A stretch of 64,000 bases of DNA from Bdellovibrionales bacterium (GCA_018266355.1 JAFEAP010000011.1:1-64000); one strand, 5' to 3'; numbered from the stretch's first letter, positions 14,511 to 23,745 are shown. Numbers and translations are program-made. The notes: generated from the sequence alone by a model not told the origin.

Positions 14511-16490
14511 ATGCGCCTCTCGAACCCGAACCTCTCTATCTTCCTCACCGCCGCGATCGTCATTGTCACCTCGTTCTCGGGAAGGTCCCTCGCGGACGAC
14601 GCCCCCTCGGCGAATCGGACCCCGCGCTTTGTCGTGAACCTGCTCGACTACGTCGGCGCCGATTACGCGGGCGCGGTCGACGCGAACGGAAAAGTCACGA
14701 GCGAATCGGAGTACAAGGAACAAAACGAGTTCGTGGAAAACGCGCTCGCGACCGCGAAAACGCTTTCCGAGACGAAGAACCCGACGATCCTCGCGAAGAT
14801 CGAGGAACTGAAAGGGCTCGTGGCGAAGAAGGCGAAGCCCGCGGAGGTCGCGAAGCTCTCGCTCGAAGCGAAGGAACTCGTGATCGCCGCCGCCCGCATC
14901 GAGGTCGCCCCGACCCGCTGGCCGAGCTTGAAACGCGGCCAAGAACTTTACGCCGCGAATTGCGTCTCCTGCCACGGCGCCGCGGGCAAGGGCGACGGTC
15001 CCGCGGGCGTCGCCCTCGATCCCCGTCCGGCGAATTTCGCCGCCGAGGATACGAAGAAGGTCCCGCCGTTCAAGGCTTTCAACGTGATCCGCGTCGGCGT
15101 ACCGGGCACCGGGATGGTCGCCTGGCGCCAGTTCTCGGACCAAGACACCTGGGCTCTCGCCTTCTTCGTCTCGTCCTTCCGCTACGCGGGTTCCGCGAAA
15201 GCCACGGTCGACGCCGAAGCCGCGCGCCCGCTCTTGAGCGATACCGCCCGCCTTTCCGACTCCGATCTTCTCGAGAAACTGCCGGGCTCCGCCGAGGCGA
15301 AGCGGTCGATGCTCGTCGCGCTCCGCACGCACTCTGAGGAAGGCTCCGACGCGAGCGCCCTCGCTTTCGCGAAGGGCACGATCGCGGAAGCCGGGAAGAA
15401 TTTCCGCGACGGGAATTTCGACGCCGCGAAAACGCTCGCGCTGAAAGCCTACCTCGAGGGCATCGAGCCGATCGAACCGAAGCTGCGCGCGAACGACCCC
15501 GAATTCCTGGTCGTGCTCGAAGGAAAGATGGCCGGTGTGCGCGCGGCGATCGAGGGGAAGGCGAGTCCCGAAGCCGTCGACGCCGCGATCACCCAAGCGT
15601 CCACGGCGATCGACGCCGCGGACAGGCTGATCGCCGAAAAAGCGGCCTCGCCGTGGGTCACTTTCTTGATCACCGCCGGCATCATCCTGCGCGAAGGGTT
15701 CGAGGCGGTCCTGATCCTGATCGCGCTCCTCGCGGTGATCCGCGCCTCGGGTTCGAAGAAGGCCGCGGCCTGGGTGCACGCGGGATGGATCGGCGCGCTC
15801 GGCATCGGCGCGCTCGCGTGGATCTTCTCCGGTTGGCTGATCGGCATCAGCGGCGCCCAGCGCGAGATGATGGAGGGCGTGACCTCGGCCTTGGCCGTGG
15901 CCGTGCTCCTTTATATGGGATTCTGGCTCCACTCGAAAACCGAGATCCACCGCTGGACGCACTTCATCGACGTGAAGGTGAAGACGGCGCTCGCGGGCGG
16001 AAATCTTTGGGGCCTCTTCGCGATCTCGTTCATGGCCGTCTTCCGCGAGGCGTTCGAGACCGTGCTTTTCATGCGCGCGGTTTGGCTCGAAGGCGGCGAA
16101 GCGACGAAGACGGCGATGGCCGCCGGGCTCGGCGGCTCGCTCGCGTTCCTCCTCGTGTCCTCGTGGATGCTCGTGAACGTCAGCGCGAAGCTCCCGCTTC
16201 GAAAAGTGTTCAGCCTCTCTTCGATATTGATGATCGCGCTTTCGGTCATCCTCGCCGGCAAAGGCGCACACTCGCTCCAGGAAACCGGGTTCTTCGGCGT
16301 GACGCCGTTCCTCGGCCACCTCCGATTCGAGACCATCGGCCTCTACCCGACGCTCCAGACGGTCCTTTCGCAGACGATCGTGCTCGCCGCCTCGGTGGCG
16401 CTCTGGGTGATCGGAAAACGCCCGCCCGCGAAGGCGACCCATGCCCCGGTCGAAGACACGCTGGCGGCGAATACCGAAAGCAGCTCCTAG
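14511..16490 (+). CDS. Cytochrome c / FTR1-family iron permease fusion
   Basis: A 659-residue protein. A signal sequence (SIFLTAAIVIVTSFSG) is followed by a helical periplasmic region and a cytochrome c domain with heme motif CVSCH at 151-155 (then GKGDGP). A second helical stretch leads to the FTR1 permease from about residue 380, with two REXXE iron-binding motifs, REGFEA (394) and REAFE (512), on membrane helices. In such fusions the heme domain is thought to oxidise Fe(II) or pass electrons during uptake; FTR1 relatives can also be linked to lead. It lies behind an ArsR repressor in the same direction, so its expression is probably metal-controlled. Full length, with no damaged motif. Confidence 0.9.
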   Translation: MRLSNPNLSIFLTAAIVIVTSFSGRSLADDAPSANRTPRFVVNLLDYVGADYAGAVDANGKVTSESEYKEQNEFVENALATAKTLSETKNPTILAKIEELKGLVAKKAKPAEVAKLSLEAKELVIAAARIEVAPTRWPSLKRGQELYAANCVSCHGAAGKGDGPAGVALDPRPANFAAEDTKKVPPFKAFNVIRVGVPGTGMVAWRQFSDQDTWALAFFVSSFRYAGSAKATVDAEAARPLLSDTARLSDSDLLEKLPGSAEAKRSMLVALRTHSEEGSDASALAFAKGTIAEAGKNFRDGNFDAAKTLALKAYLEGIEPIEPKLRANDPEFLVVLEGKMAGVRAAIEGKASPEAVDAAITQASTAIDAADRLIAEKAASPWVTFLITAGIILREGFEAVLILIALLAVIRASGSKKAAAWVHAGWIGALGIGALAWIFSGWLIGISGAQREMMEGVTSALAVAVLLYMGFWLHSKTEIHRWTHFIDVKVKTALAGGNLWGLFAISFMAVFREAFETVLFMRAVWLEGGEATKTAMAAGLGGSLAFLLVSSWMLVNVSAKLPLRKVFSLSSILMIALSVILAGKGAHSLQETGFFGVTPFLGHLRFETIGLYPTLQTVLSQTIVLAASVALWVIGKRPPAKATHAPVEDTLAANTESSS

Positions 16491-16538
16491 AGGGCCCGGG
16501 TTGAGCGAAGTCGCGAGCGATGCTAGAGTTTCCGCTCG

Positions 16539-17162
16539 ATGTCGCTCACCCGCCTCCTCGCGATCCAAAAGGGAATTAAGTCCTGTCGGGATTGTCCGAA
16601 CATGGTCGGCGGCCCCGTGCACGGCGCGCCCGTCCTCAGTCGCGTCTTCCTCCTCGGTCAGGCGCCGGGCATTCACGAAGAGGGGCGCGGGAAGCCGTTC
16701 GCCCACACCGCGGGCAAGACGCTCTTCAAATGGTTCGAGGAAACGGGCGGCGTCGATGAGGAGCATTTCCGCGCTCACGTCTACATGGCCGCCGTCGCGC
16801 GGTGTTTTCCCGGTAAAGCCGGCTCGGGCGACCGCCTTCCCGACGCGAAAGAGATCGAGCGCTGCCGCCGCCACCTCGCCCAGGAAGTCGCCTTGCTCAA
16901 ACCCGAGTTGATCCTTCCCGTCGGAAAACTCGCGATCGCCCAAGTGCTCGGTCCGGACATTTACGGTTCGAAGGCGAAGCTCGAAGACGTGATCGGAAAA
17001 AAGTTCGTCGCGGCCTTTCTCGAGCATGAAGCCGACGTGATCTGCCTTCCCCACCCGAGTGGCCTCTCCGCGTGGCCGAAGATCGAGCCGGGAAAGACCC
17101 TGCTCCGAAAAGCGTTGCGGATGATCGTCAAACATCCGGCGTGGATCGAGGAAATGGGTTAG
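16539..17162 (+). CDS. Uracil-DNA glycosylase family 4-type protein (Fe-S)
   Basis: A 207-residue protein of the family 4/5 uracil-DNA glycosylase superfamily, acting in base-excision repair by removing uracil from DNA. Motif A is GQAPGIHEEGRGKPF (40-54), where GxAPG is diagnostic, and motif B is HPSG (172-175). Four cysteines, C16, C19 (SCRDCP), C89 and C109, have the spacing of the family 4 [4Fe-4S] ligands. Motif A shows Ile-His-Glu after GQAPG, where family 4 usually has GEAPGxxEDxxG. Substrate range may therefore differ. It follows the FTR1 gene after 48 bases and has no functional link to it that I can see. Confidence 0.82.
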   Translation: MSLTRLLAIQKGIKSCRDCPNMVGGPVHGAPVLSRVFLLGQAPGIHEEGRGKPFAHTAGKTLFKWFEETGGVDEEHFRAHVYMAAVARCFPGKAGSGDRLPDAKEIERCRRHLAQEVALLKPELILPVGKLAIAQVLGPDIYGSKAKLEDVIGKKFVAAFLEHEADVICLPHPSGLSAWPKIEPGKTLLRKALRMIVKHPAWIEEMG

Positions 17163-17250
17163 CGTCCCCGCCCGGCCTCGCCTCAATTTTGAATTTTCTT
17201 CCGCGCCGAGCGATTCTCCCCCAAGATGAGAGAAGAACCGGGAGATTTGA

Positions 17251-17988
17251 ATGAGAGCCATCGTCCTTGTTTCGGTCAGTATGGGTTTGTGTTCCGCTTG
17301 CGCCACCGCACCGCAGGGCCGTTCGCCCTCCGCGGAAACGATTCCCGGCATCGGTTACGGCCGGTGGTTTTCCCCGAAGAAGACCGGCTCGGGAATGATC
17401 CGCGTTCCGGCGTCCGAACGGGACCCGGCGAAATTCATCAAACGCCAGTTCGTCAAGGAGAACGCCGAGTACTGCGCCGAACGCAAGGACATGGTCTCCC
17501 TCGCGAAGTACGACCTCGCGGCGGTAGGAAGCACCCAAAAGAGATTCCTCTACGTCGTTTCCTGTCCGGTCGGCGCCGGCGCGAACACCATCGACGGGTT
17601 CTACCTCTTCGAACCGTCGAAACTGGGCGGCGAAGAGCGCTCGATCGCGCCTGTATCGTTCGCGCACGCGGCCTTCGACTCGAAAGGGAAGCTCGTCGGG
17701 TTCGAATCCTCGCTGACGCTCGACTCGGGCAGCTTCGACCCGGAAGGCGCGAATATCCGAGTCTCCGGACGAAGCTCCGCGAACGAATATTGGAACGCCC
17801 TTTACGCTTACTCGCCGAGCGCGGTTTGGGGCGGAGGTCCGGGCTTCGTGCTTACCGCCGAGTGGATTTCGACGATCGACGAGGAATCCGGAAAATCCGT
17901 CAACAAGGGCTACCAATACCTCGCGCCGAACCCGATCGAGCGCGTCGTTTTGAAGGATAAAAAGCAAACCGGCGATACGGATCAGTAA
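17251..17988 (+). CDS. Putative lipoprotein of unknown function
   Basis: A 245-residue protein with GGGAGA about six bases before the ATG. The N-terminus (RAIVLVSVSMGLCSAC) is a short signal ending in a lipobox-like L-C-S-A-C with lipidation expected at the second Cys. The mature part starts with a Ser/Pro linker and continues as a beta-rich domain (RFLYVVSCPVGAG, GFYLFEPS, LVGFESSLTLDSG). Two further cysteines (AEYCAER and VVSCPV) may pair. I do not recognise the family. It stands alone, and its stop codon overlaps the A-run that serves the convergent terminator. Confidence 0.68.
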   Translation: MRAIVLVSVSMGLCSACATAPQGRSPSAETIPGIGYGRWFSPKKTGSGMIRVPASERDPAKFIKRQFVKENAEYCAERKDMVSLAKYDLAAVGSTQKRFLYVVSCPVGAGANTIDGFYLFEPSKLGGEERSIAPVSFAHAAFDSKGKLVGFESSLTLDSGSFDPEGANIRVSGRSSANEYWNALYAYSPSAVWGGGPGFVLTAEWISTIDEESGKSVNKGYQYLAPNPIERVVLKDKKQTGDTDQ

Positions 17989-18010
17989 AAATCGCCGGAG
18001 CGCCTCCGGC
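17987..18010 (-). terminator. Rho-independent terminator of the 18011-18313 gene
   Basis: GCCGGAG (17994-18000) and CTCCGGC (18004-18010) pair around a three-base loop. On the minus strand the stem is followed by GATTTTT. The hairpin also lies directly after the stop of the convergent plus-strand lipoprotein gene. Confidence 0.7.
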
Positions 18011-18313
18011 CTAGTCCGATCCGCCGTAAGGAGTGGTCGGCGCGCCGGCGGGGCTCGACGAAGTCACCCCCGTCGCCGCCGATCCGGCGGGCGGCATGCG
18101 CGGGTCGACCGGCGGTTCGCCTAAGTTGACGCGTCTTCGCTTCGTCGCGACGGCCGCGCGCGAACGGCCCGCCCGGCGCGGAATCTTCGGCGCCGCCTCT
18201 ATCGTCGGAGACGGCACGTCGGAAGTCGGCGCGGTCTCGTCGGCGAAAGCCGCGGTCGCCAAGACGATCCCGGCGATAAGGACGGCAAAACGGTTTAGCT
18301 TTAGAAAACCCAT
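18011..18313 (-). CDS. Small secreted low-complexity protein
   Basis: A 100-residue protein. The start at 18313 has GAGGAGG about eight bases upstream; an in-frame ATG eight codons earlier lacks one. The signal peptide is GFLKLNRFAVLIAGIVLATAAFA. The mature chain has no cysteines and is rich in Pro, Ala, Ser, Thr and Arg, with a basic patch (RRAGRSRAAVATKRRR) in the middle, so it is probably disordered. No family is recognised. A terminator overlaps its end. Confidence 0.6.
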   Translation of the reverse strand: MGFLKLNRFAVLIAGIVLATAAFADETAPTSDVPSPTIEAAPKIPRRAGRSRAAVATKRRRVNLGEPPVDPRMPPAGSAATGVTSSSPAGAPTTPYGGSD

Positions 18314-18449
18314 ACGGAATCCTCCTCGGCGCCTCACCGACTTAGGAATGCCAAGTTCGGGCCAGCCCGTCCTGTCTCAAGTCTCCCCGGTCGAGGACCG
18401 GCAAATCATACCGGGTCCCAGACGGCGCGCGATTCCTTATTCTAAGAGG

Positions 18450-19964
18450 ATGCGGAATCGTCTCGTTAAAGGCCTGCCCGTCGTTTGTTTCAGCCTCCTC
18501 GCCATCGTCTCGTGTGGCTCCATGCCGGTCGGAACGCGCACACCGGCCTCGGTGATCGTCCCCCCGAAACTCGAGGGCGATCTCGTCGCCGTCGCGCGAC
18601 AGATCGCCGCCCAAGCGAGAAGTCCGGAACTGACGGCGACGAACTGCGGGATCTATCTCGATCTCCTCCAAGACGAACTTTCGGCGTTCGACATTCGGAA
18701 ACAAGACGCGACGAAAATGAAGACCGTGACGGCCGCGCTCACCGAGGGCCTCTGGCAGATCCGGCTCGCATTCCACGACCGGCTGCCCGAACTCGGGAAC
18801 GCGTGCTGGGCGAACATCAAGACGACGTTCCGGAAGCTCCGCGCGGCCGAAGAGTACCTGAGCGAAACGGCGTATCGGATTCCGCACCAGGATCCCGCCG
18901 CCAAGGACTTCGACTTCCAAGCCCAACCGACGCCGTTCCTCGACCGCGATTCGCGTTACCTCGTGCTGACGCGCAAACCGAACGCGCCGATCACTTTCCG
19001 CCGCGGCGACGCGATGGTCGCGCGCGGAGTGAGCTTCCTCTCCGCGATGATCGCGAGACTCGGGAACATCGACAGCCAGTTCTCGCACGTGATCCTCGTC
19101 GCCGACGACCCCCGGGACCCGAAGCACACGCTCGGGACGATCGAATCCTACGTCGGGGAAGGCGTGAATTTCCACGAAATGCACTGGGCGCTGAAGAACG
19201 AGAACGCCCGGCTGCTCCTCCTTCGCCCGCGGGATCCGAAGCTCGCCGAAACCGCGGCCGTCGGAATGGCGAAGCGGGTGGCCGACCTCGCCTCGCATGG
19301 GAAGAAGATCCACTACGACTACAAACTCGATTTCAAACACGACGAAACCATGTCGTGCGCCGAGGTCTCCCAAGTCGCCTATCGCACGGCTTCCCAGGGT
19401 TCGATCGAGATCCCCGAGTTCCCGACGGTGATCCACGAAGGCCAGAACCTCCTCGACAATCTCGCGATCAAGGGCGGCGAGACCTTCTCGCCGGGCGACC
19501 TCGAGATCGACTCCCGGTTCGAGCTCGTCGCGGAATTCCGCGACCTTCGGCTGACCCGCGATTCGCGGATCAAGGACGCGATCCTGACCCGCATGCTCGC
19601 GTGGATGGATCAAGGCTACCGGATCGTCCCGACGACGAAGGCGAAGATGGCGGCGGGACCGATCCGCATCGCACGAAAGACCTTCCTTTGGCCGCTCGTC
19701 CAGAAACTCATCCATGCCGACGACTTCAGCAAGGAGATCCCCGGTCCGATGCTGAAGACGGTCGTGATGATGAACGCGATCGGCGAGGTGCTTCTGAACG
19801 AGGCTTGGCAATCCGATCTCGCCTACGAGAGGAAGACCGGCTGGCCGATGACCTACGACCAGCTCTACGCGATGCTGGACGATTACCGGGCGCGGGATGC
19901 GGCGATTTACGCGAATCCGGCCACCCGGAACCGGGCCGCTTTCCACAAACTCTTCCATCCCTAA
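18450..19964 (+). CDS. Lipoprotein with YiiX/YebB-like permuted papain-fold (NlpC/P60-type) hydrolase domain
   Basis: A 504-residue protein. The chosen start gives a lipoprotein signal (KGLPVVCFSLLAIVSC, lipobox I-V-S-C). Residues about 165-310 match the YiiX/YebB-like cysteine hydrolase group: FRRGDAMVARG opens the domain, SQFSHVILVAD carries the candidate catalytic His, and MSCAEVSQVAY carries the candidate Cys. These are permuted papain-fold enzymes that cut amide or ester bonds in cell-wall or lipid-linked substrates. The C-terminal 200 residues are helical and unassigned. AGAGG sits directly against the ATG, so the exact start is not secure; the frame stays open far upstream. Confidence 0.75.
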   Translation: MRNRLVKGLPVVCFSLLAIVSCGSMPVGTRTPASVIVPPKLEGDLVAVARQIAAQARSPELTATNCGIYLDLLQDELSAFDIRKQDATKMKTVTAALTEGLWQIRLAFHDRLPELGNACWANIKTTFRKLRAAEEYLSETAYRIPHQDPAAKDFDFQAQPTPFLDRDSRYLVLTRKPNAPITFRRGDAMVARGVSFLSAMIARLGNIDSQFSHVILVADDPRDPKHTLGTIESYVGEGVNFHEMHWALKNENARLLLLRPRDPKLAETAAVGMAKRVADLASHGKKIHYDYKLDFKHDETMSCAEVSQVAYRTASQGSIEIPEFPTVIHEGQNLLDNLAIKGGETFSPGDLEIDSRFELVAEFRDLRLTRDSRIKDAILTRMLAWMDQGYRIVPTTKAKMAAGPIRIARKTFLWPLVQKLIHADDFSKEIPGPMLKTVVMMNAIGEVLLNEAWQSDLAYERKTGWPMTYDQLYAMLDDYRARDAAIYANPATRNRAAFHKLFHP

Positions 19965-20039
19965 ACTACCGTCAAAGTTCACCACGCGTCGTAAAGCCGG
20001 AATCCGAAATCTCCGATCGGATGAGACGAGGATACCGCC

Positions 20040-20327
20040 ATGTGCACCTTTCGTCTTTCCGCGCTCGTCTCGCTCGCCCTCCTGTACGGATCGCCTTTCG
20101 CCTTCGCGGGGGAGACCGCGACCGCGTGCACGATCACCGTACGCACGACGATGAAAAGCGGCGATTTGAAGAAGAGGGTCTTCCACTCGCACGCCGCGAC
20201 CCCGGACGCCTGCGCGGAAGACGCGCGTCTCCATAACGAGAACTACTTCCCGCCGAAGATCTCGTCCGTGAAAGTCGAATACCAGTTCGCCGGCGACGCG
20301 AAAATCTCCCTTCCGGAGACGCGCTGA
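20040..20327 (+). CDS. Small secreted protein coupled to the 1033-residue secreted protein
   Basis: A 95-residue protein with signal peptide CTFRLSALVSLALLYGSPFAFA. The mature part is short and beta-rich (CTITVRTTMK, SSVKVEYQFAGDAKISL) with cysteines at TACTI and DACAED that may pair. Its TGA overlaps the next ATG by one base (TGATG), so the two are translationally coupled and both exported. That suggests a functional pair. The family is not recognised. Confidence 0.68.
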   Translation: MCTFRLSALVSLALLYGSPFAFAGETATACTITVRTTMKSGDLKKRVFHSHAATPDACAEDARLHNENYFPPKISSVKVEYQFAGDAKISLPETR

Positions 20328-23300
20328 TGATCCGCCCGAACTCGATTTCCCGGTTCGTCGTCGCGTTGCTCGCCTTCGCGGGCGCTTCTGCATTCGCGAT
20401 CGAATGCACGAAATACCTCCACTCCGACCTGCGTTCGGTGACCGCGGTCCTCGAAAAGGGCGGGAACGAGAACGCGTGGATCCAGATGGTCGCCGGCGAC
20501 GAACCCGGGAAGTTCTACGTCTCGGACCAGAAAGCGTTCGGCGTCATCGACGAAAAGACGGGAAAGTTCACTCGACTTTACCAAGCCGAGAAGGACGCGA
20601 TGCTTTTCGATATCGAAAACTCCGGCGACTACGTGACCGGGATGGAGTTCTTGCCGGACGGTCAGCTCCACGGCCGAACGGGCCGAAAACGGAACCGAGC
20701 CGCGCGGGAAGCGGCCCGAAACGCGGGCGACGACGGGGACACCTATCCGGGGTCGATGCGCCAGTTCATTTACCTGAAGAAAACGGGAAAAGTCCTGAAG
20801 ACCGATCCCCGAGCGAACGGAGCTCCTTACGACTGGCAGTGGGCCCGTCAGAAAGCCGAGTTCTTCCCGGACGTCGCGGGGGACGAGCTGACGGTCACGG
20901 ACTTGAGGACCTTGAAAAAACGGAAGTTCACCCTCGACTTCGTCCCGAATCGAATCGCCACGGTCGGGAAGTCGAACGCCGTGATGGCGCTAGCGCCCGG
21001 AAAGGCCCCGGTTCTGATCGACGTCCTGACGGGCGAGAAGGTGAATTTTCCCGCGCTCGAGAAACTGCGGATCGCCGACACGAAGGGAAAAGGCTACACG
21101 CTGATCGAGACGATCGGCACGAAACTCTACTTCGCCGACAAAGTCGATTACTCCTCGCGCTACGGCGGGATGATGGTCGGGAAAATCTACGAAGTCGACA
21201 CGGTCGCGAAAACGGTCCGCCCTTCCCGCGACGTTCCGAAACACTTCATCCCCGGCGAGAACTTCTCGGACGGGAATCTCCTTCTCTCGCGCTATAATAA
21301 GCCGGAACCCCCCGAAAACCTGACCGGCGAAGCGCTCGAGAAGTGGAAGCGGGAGCACGCGAAGGATCCGCCGTCCCAGACGGTGATCGTCGACACCCGA
21401 ACCCATCGGCCGCTTTTCCCGACCTCCGAAATTCAACTCGCGACGGAAGGCGAGGACGGGGTGACCGCGATCATCCGCTTCAAGAAAGACGAATCCGAGG
21501 CGGACGCCGCCTATTTCTTCCATCCGGACCGCGGACTCGTTCCGGCGAAGGACCCGGGCGGCGGACGGATCAATCTCTTCCTTTACGATCCGCCGCATCG
21601 GCGTTGGATCGCCCACGTCGACGTGCCCGGCGCGAAGACGAAGTCTTCCTACGCGATCGTCTTCGATCGCGACGGGAAATATCTCGAAAAAATCGACGTC
21701 TCCGCGGACCTGGTCAGCGGCGATTTCGAAGGAAGGTTCGTCGGACTCGTGTCGAACCGGTGGTACGCGCAAAATACCTACATCCGGCTCGACGTGCCTC
21801 GCGCGAATTACCAGGCGGCGACGCCGCCCGAGGGTTGGGCCGCGGCGGCTCCTCGCCTCTCTAAATTCATGACCGCGGCCCAGGCGAAGAAGGACTATCC
21901 GCACTTCATCGATTTCTTCGAGGGCGGGCACTACGCGAAGTACCCGGAGCAAGCGGCGGGGATCTACGCGAACCTTTTCGCGATCTCGAACAACTACGGG
22001 AGCGCCGTACTCCGCGCGCACCCGGACCTCCTCGAGATCCTGATCAAACACCCGGTTCGTCCGCAGGACTACTCGAAAGCCGAGTACGCGGCCCAGATGC
22101 ACGCCGTGCAGCGGTTTCTCGGCGTGCTCCACTCGGGCGCGCAGTACACGAACGCCGGCACGGGGTATTTCCACGCGCTCCGACCGTTCCTGAAACTCAC
22201 GCCGGAGAAGAAGGTCGAGGACATCGTCGACGGAATCGCCGACACGTATCAAAACCTCGTGATGGCGGAGGATGCTTACGCGAAGAACATCTTCACGTCG
22301 AAGGTCTACAAGCTCGTCCGCCACTCCTTTTCCGAGGACTTCCCGCTCAAGGAAGGGCCCCTCACCGACCTCACCTATACCCAGTCGAACCAAAAACTCT
22401 CGCTCCTCGCCGTCGGTTCGCACGGGGTCGAAGACGGCGTCCAAACCCGTTACGGACTTTCGTACAAGGTGATGGAAGAGGTCGACGTACCGGCCGACGT
22501 GAAGCCGAAGACGAAGCTCCTCGAGAAGGACTACGCCTGGGTCCATAACGGCGAACGCTACACGGCGAAAGTTCTCGCCGAGGTCTCCGACCGGACGCTG
22601 GCCGAGATCGTGAAGTTCGAGGACGCGCCCGAATACGCGAACCTGCTGAAGGACAAGAAGCTCACGACGATGGTCATCACCGGATCGAACCTGATCGAGG
22701 ACAGCTCGACGGTGCTTTCCGAGTACCTGCAGGCTTTCCGCGACCGCGGTTACCAGTTCGGCGAAGACATCGAATCGAACGACATGCTCGGCTTCTTGAA
22801 GGAAAAGATCTCCAGCGGCGAGATCGACCTCTTCGACAAAGAAGCGCACTCCGACGGGGACGAGAAGAATCTTTTCCGGATCTTCAAGAAAGGCCGGTAC
22901 AAGGTCGGACGTCGACCGATGGGCGACGGAAACGAAGAAGTCGTCTACCTCGTCTTTCCGCCGAAGAACATCAGCGACTCGGACAACGCGACGGCACTCA
23001 TCTCGAACGACGAATTCGGAACGTGGATCCGCGAACGCGAGAAGATCAACGTCCCCTTCTACTACCTGAACTCCTCCTGCTGGTCGTACACGAAGGCCGG
23101 CGCCGAGATCGTCGCCGCCCACTCGCCGATGCTCCGCGAGATGACCTCGCTCACGACGATGGACGAGTTCACGGCAGAGAAGGGCTCGACGATGTACGAA
23201 ACGATCTTCGGCTTCCTCGACCGGAAGAACTGGGACCAGATCCAGGAAGCGTCCCTGAAGGACCCGTCGACGAAGAGCAAGGACAACAACATCCTCCTTT

Positions 23301-23428
23301 TCCCTTCGAACTCCGGTAAGGCGGAATTCATGAAGAACGTTCTGAAGGATTTCAAGCAGCCGATCGACGTGAAGATCTCCGTCTTCGACAAGGACGGGAA
23401 GCCGTACGTCTTCGACGAGCAGCCGTAG
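20327..23428 (+). CDS. Large secreted protein: N-terminal propeller-like region and possible caspase-like C-terminal domain
   Basis: A 1033-residue exported protein (signal ISRFVVALLAFAGASAFA). Residues about 25-500 show repeating strands such as GKFYVSDQKAFGVIDEKTGK and VLIDVLTGEKV, resembling a beta-propeller. A helical middle follows. From about residue 780 the order of elements recalls caspase-fold peptidases (C14, C25, CHAT). A parallel strand (KLTTMVITGS) and a helix (STVLSEYLQAFRDRGYQ) come first. IDLFDKEAHSDGD then has H841 where a catalytic His would sit, and VPFYYLNSSCWSY has C918 where the catalytic Cys would sit. No family was identified with certainty, so the peptidase call is a hypothesis. 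It is coupled to the small secreted protein before it. Confidence 0.7.
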   Translation: MIRPNSISRFVVALLAFAGASAFAIECTKYLHSDLRSVTAVLEKGGNENAWIQMVAGDEPGKFYVSDQKAFGVIDEKTGKFTRLYQAEKDAMLFDIENSGDYVTGMEFLPDGQLHGRTGRKRNRAAREAARNAGDDGDTYPGSMRQFIYLKKTGKVLKTDPRANGAPYDWQWARQKAEFFPDVAGDELTVTDLRTLKKRKFTLDFVPNRIATVGKSNAVMALAPGKAPVLIDVLTGEKVNFPALEKLRIADTKGKGYTLIETIGTKLYFADKVDYSSRYGGMMVGKIYEVDTVAKTVRPSRDVPKHFIPGENFSDGNLLLSRYNKPEPPENLTGEALEKWKREHAKDPPSQTVIVDTRTHRPLFPTSEIQLATEGEDGVTAIIRFKKDESEADAAYFFHPDRGLVPAKDPGGGRINLFLYDPPHRRWIAHVDVPGAKTKSSYAIVFDRDGKYLEKIDVSADLVSGDFEGRFVGLVSNRWYAQNTYIRLDVPRANYQAATPPEGWAAAAPRLSKFMTAAQAKKDYPHFIDFFEGGHYAKYPEQAAGIYANLFAISNNYGSAVLRAHPDLLEILIKHPVRPQDYSKAEYAAQMHAVQRFLGVLHSGAQYTNAGTGYFHALRPFLKLTPEKKVEDIVDGIADTYQNLVMAEDAYAKNIFTSKVYKLVRHSFSEDFPLKEGPLTDLTYTQSNQKLSLLAVGSHGVEDGVQTRYGLSYKVMEEVDVPADVKPKTKLLEKDYAWVHNGERYTAKVLAEVSDRTLAEIVKFEDAPEYANLLKDKKLTTMVITGSNLIEDSSTVLSEYLQAFRDRGYQFGEDIESNDMLGFLKEKISSGEIDLFDKEAHSDGDEKNLFRIFKKGRYKVGRRPMGDGNEEVVYLVFPPKNISDSDNATALISNDEFGTWIREREKINVPFYYLNSSCWSYTKAGAEIVAAHSPMLREMTSLTTMDEFTAEKGSTMYETIFGFLDRKNWDQIQEASLKDPSTKSKDNNILLFPSNSGKAEFMKNVLKDFKQPIDVKISVFDKDGKPYVFDEQP

Positions 23429-23462
23429 GCGAAGAGAGCTTCGGCCGTTCTCATTTGAAATC

Positions 23463-23482
23463 GGTCGGGACGGTAGGATTCG
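23463..23482 (-). repeat. Partial copy of the tRNA-Pro 3' end (minus orientation)
   Basis: These 20 bases match 23669-23688, the 3' terminus of the tRNA-Pro(UGG) gene, with one mismatch and in the same orientation. The rest of the tRNA is absent. It lies in the 239-base gene-free gap after the large secreted protein. Confidence 0.75.
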
Positions 23483-23562
23483 TAGGCTGGCCTAGATTTT
23501 CGCTTCGGCAAAACGTCGAGATCACTCGCGCTTCCTGCGCGACTAACGGCGCGGAACGCCTT

Positions 23563-23579
23563 CGAATCCTGCCGTCCCG
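23563..23579 (+). repeat. Partial copy of the tRNA-Pro 3' end (plus orientation)
   Basis: CGAATCCTGCCGTCCCG is the exact complement of 23672-23688 inside the tRNA-Pro(UGG) gene, and it forms a 17-base inverted repeat (one mismatch) with 23466-23482. Only the end of the T loop, the T-stem 3' strand and the acceptor 3' strand are represented. Confidence 0.75.
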
Positions 23580-23667
23580 CTCGGATCCCGGCAAATCCAG
23601 GACAGGATTTCCGTACGAGCCGGCCGGTGAGAAATTTCAGGGGGAGAAAAATGGATTTAGAAGAAAG

Positions 23668-23745
<78 letters not shown>

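Noticed and set aside
13920..17351. A 1143-codon open frame on the minus strand
   Set aside because: It lies antisense to the clear arsR, FTR1 and uracil-DNA glycosylase genes. The product is Arg/Glu/His-rich low-complexity sequence without motifs, typical of the antisense frame of GC-rich genes.
18033..18449. N-terminal extension of the YiiX-like lipoprotein frame
   Set aside because: The added 139 residues are polar and antisense to the small secreted-protein gene. The signal peptide and lipobox only make sense from 18450.
18342..20393. A 683-codon open frame on the minus strand
   Set aside because: It is antisense to the YiiX-like lipoprotein gene and the following small secreted-protein gene, and has no signal or motif.
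20990..23122. A 710-codon open frame on the minus strand
   Set aside because: It is antisense to the large secreted protein; composition bias only.
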